Positions 13,720 through 15,281 of a DNA stretch of 15,281 bases are shown piece after piece. Where the stretch lies: positions 1 to 15,281 of the forward strand of contig CAYLSO010000151.1 in the NCBI GenBank assembly GCA_964386525.1, in the 5' to 3' direction. The notes under the pieces are model-generated. The model searched no databases. It saw only the letters and a list, made by a program, of their open reading frames with translations, and was not told the origin of the DNA. The position numbers and the translations under genes were made by a program. The DNA is from CAYLSO01 sp964386525. GTDB taxonomy: Bacteria; Eisenbacteria; RBG-16-71-46; DASYSL01. Within the stretch, counting starts at the first letter, position 1. Each line of letters starts with the position of its first letter.

Positions 13720-14685
13720 CTAGTCCCGCTTGCGGGCCAGCGCCTTGCCGGCGGCTGCGACGATGTGGCGGGCCTTGAGCCCGAACGCCTCCATCAGCTC
13801 GGCCGGCTTGCCGCTCTGTCCGAAGCGGTCCCACACGGCCACCATCTCCACCGGCACCGGGTGCTCGCGCACCAGCACCTCGGCCACCGCGCCGCCCAAG
13901 CCGCCGTTCACCTGGTGCTCCTCGGCGGTGACGATGCAACCGGTCTGGCGCGCGCAGCGCACGATCAGCTCGGCGTCGAGCGGTTTGATGGTGTGAAGGT
14001 TCACGACCCGCGCCGAGACCTTCTGGGCCGCCAGCTCCTCGCGCGCCTTCAGGGCCTCGTAGACCATGACGCCGCAGGCGATAATGGTGACGTCGTCGCC
14101 TTCGCCGAAGATCTCGCCCTTGCCGAAGGTGAAGGGCGTGCGCTCGTCGGTGACCACCGGCACGTCCTCGCGCCCGAAGCGGATGTACACCGGCCCCGGC
14201 CACGCCGCCGCCGCCTTGGTGGCCTTGCCGGCCTCGTGGAAGTCGCACGGCACCACCAGGCTCATGTTGGGCAGCGAGCGCATGATGGCGAACTCTTCCA
14301 TGGCCTGGTGCGTGGCCCCGTCGGGGCCCACCGAGATGCCGCCGTGCGCGCCGCCGATCTTGACATTGAGGTTGGTGTAGCAGGCGGTGACGCGGAGCTG
14401 GTCGAGGTCGCGGCAGGCGGCGAAGGCGCCGTAGGTCGAGTAGAACGGGATCTTGCCCATGACCGCCAGGCCACAGGCCACGGTGCACATGTTCTGCTCG
14501 GCCACGCCCATCTGGAAGAAGCGCTCCGGGAAGCGCTGCGCGAAGAAGTGCGTCATGGTGGACTCGGAGAGGTCCCCCACCAGCACGCAGACGTTGGGGT
14601 CCGCTTCGCCCAGCTCGACCAGGGCGCGCCCCCAACCCTCGCGCGTCTTCTTCATCGCCACCGGCTCTTTGAGCGTGAGGTTCAT
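13720..14685 (-). CDS. transketolase, C-terminal subunit
   Basis: 321-residue half of a split transketolase carrying the pyrimidine-binding and C-terminal domains; with the upstream gene it should transfer two-carbon ketol units in the non-oxidative pentose phosphate pathway, using thiamine diphosphate. Seen are VLVGDLSESTMTHFF (35-49), the activating glutamate Glu63 in QMGVAEQNM, FYSTYGAFAACRDLDQLR, GGISVGPDGATHQAMEE and a C-terminal domain with VVNLHTIKPLDAELI and VTAEEHQVNGGLGGAVAE. The ATG at 14685 overlaps the stop of the N-terminal subunit gene (ATGA) and has a G-rich site upstream; a second Met at residue 11 is possible. Related 1-deoxyxylulose-phosphate synthase is a single chain, so a split transketolase is preferred. 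Confidence 0.94.
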   Translation of the reverse strand: MNLTLKEPVAMKKTREGWGRALVELGEADPNVCVLVGDLSESTMTHFFAQRFPERFFQMGVAEQNMCTVACGLAVMGKIPFYSTYGAFAACRDLDQLRVTACYTNLNVKIGGAHGGISVGPDGATHQAMEEFAIMRSLPNMSLVVPCDFHEAGKATKAAAAWPGPVYIRFGREDVPVVTDERTPFTFGKGEIFGEGDDVTIIACGVMVYEALKAREELAAQKVSARVVNLHTIKPLDAELIVRCARQTGCIVTAEEHQVNGGLGGAVAEVLVREHPVPVEMVAVWDRFGQSGKPAELMEAFGLKARHIVAAAGKALARKRD

Positions 14686-15281
14686 GCGCCGGCCCCCCCG
14701 CTCCCACCGCCGGAGGCGAGCAGGCGAGCGCGCCAGGCCGGGAAGGTGGTGTCGAGCGCGGCCAGCGCGCGCTCGCCCTCGTCGGGCTTGGGCGGCTTGC
14801 CGTGCCAACGGTAATCGCCCTCCATGAAGGGGACCCCCTTGCCCATGACGGTGCGCGCCAGGATCATGGTCGGCCGGCCCGGGGTGGCGCGCGCCTCGGC
14901 GAAGGCGCGCAGCACGGCCGCCAGGTCGTGGCCGTCCGCCTCGACGACGTGCCAGCGGAAGGCGCGGTACTTGTCGGCCAGCGGCGCCAGCCCCATCACC
15001 TTCTCGACGTCACCGTCGATCTGGATGTTGTTGTAGTCCATCACCGCGCACAGGTTGTCGAGCCGGAAGTGCCCGGCGGCCATCGCCGCCTCCCAGGTGG
15101 AGCCTTCCTGCTGCTCGCCGTCGGAGCAGACGATGTAGTGGCGGCGCGGGCTCTGGTCGAGACGCGAGGCCAGCGCCACGCCCACCCCCACCGACAGCCC
15201 CTGGCCGAGCGAGCCCGAGGACACCTCGATGCCGGGCGTGTCGTGGGCCGAGGGGTGCCCCTGGCAGTGGCCGTCGAAACG
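14682..15281 (-). CDS. transketolase, N-terminal subunit (5' end outside window)
   Basis: The last 199 residues of the thiamine-diphosphate-binding subunit; the frame runs off the right edge, so perhaps 70-80 residues are missing. It begins inside the conserved QGHPSAHDTPGIEVSSGSLGQ region. The ThDP/metal motif follows as SDGEQQEGSTWEAAMAAGHF, about 25 residues before MDYNNIQIDG. Ser replaces Gly in the first GDG position, a change common in split transketolases. RTVMGKGVPFMEGDYRWHG matches the usual C-terminal segment. The tail is Gly/Ser/Ala-rich. It is coupled to the C-terminal subunit by an ATGA overlap. Both halves are needed for the active heterotetramer. Confidence 0.93.
   Translation of the reverse strand, partial: RFDGHCQGHPSAHDTPGIEVSSGSLGQGLSVGVGVALASRLDQSPRRHYIVCSDGEQQEGSTWEAAMAAGHFRLDNLCAVMDYNNIQIDGDVEKVMGLAPLADKYRAFRWHVVEADGHDLAAVLRAFAEARATPGRPTMILARTVMGKGVPFMEGDYRWHGKPPKPDEGERALAALDTTFPAWRARLLASGGGSGGAGA

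Overview
The window is high-GC bacterial DNA (roughly 70% G+C, with nearly every codon ending in G or C inside genes). It comes from a Gram-negative cell: the first operon is a TolC / lipoprotein adaptor / RND efflux system that spans two membranes. The run smpB, AMIN-type amidase, GerMN protein, murI, rph, rdgB, together with a split transketolase, fits deltaproteobacteria-like or Rokubacteria/Methylomirabilota-like genomes. That placement is an inference from gene content, not proof.

Layout. On the + strand, bases 1-5289 hold a tightly coupled efflux operon: a TolC-family outer-membrane protein (5' end cut off), a lipoprotein membrane-fusion adaptor and an RND pump. Bases 5286-5996 carry a + strand reading frame of unknown function. 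It is in the same frame throughout but broken by one amber codon. A minus-strand gene at 6036-6578 encodes a small exported protein of unknown function. Next on the minus strand are tmRNA (ssrA, 6779-7137) and ssb (7190-7630). A + strand tRNA array (Pro-TGG, Arg-TCT, His-GTG; 7845-8165) has its own consensus-like promoter and a hairpin after it.

From 8250 to the right edge all genes are on the minus strand. Read in transcription order they are: transketolase N-terminal subunit (cut by the window edge), transketolase C-terminal subunit, tRNA-Leu(CAG), smpB, N-acetylmuramoyl-L-alanine amidase, GerMN membrane protein, murI, rph and rdgB.

How it works together. Three genes form one drug or solute efflux machine. 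MurI (D-glutamate for peptidoglycan), the AMIN amidase and the GerMN protein deal with the cell wall. Rph and the tRNA genes belong to tRNA supply and maturation. RdgB cleans the nucleotide pool, and SSB protects single-stranded DNA. SmpB and tmRNA, the two essential parts of trans-translation, are both present about 6 kb apart. Start/stop overlaps (TGATG, GTGA, TTGA, ATGA) show translational coupling within the operons.

No CRISPR array, insertion sequence, phage gene or obvious new defence system was seen. The unexpected items are small-scale: a 36-bp in-frame tandem duplication that doubles the ribosome binding site and start of rdgB, an amber-interrupted reading frame after the RND gene, a C9 tract in an exported protein gene, a possibly leaderless murI, and several orientation-specific hairpins.
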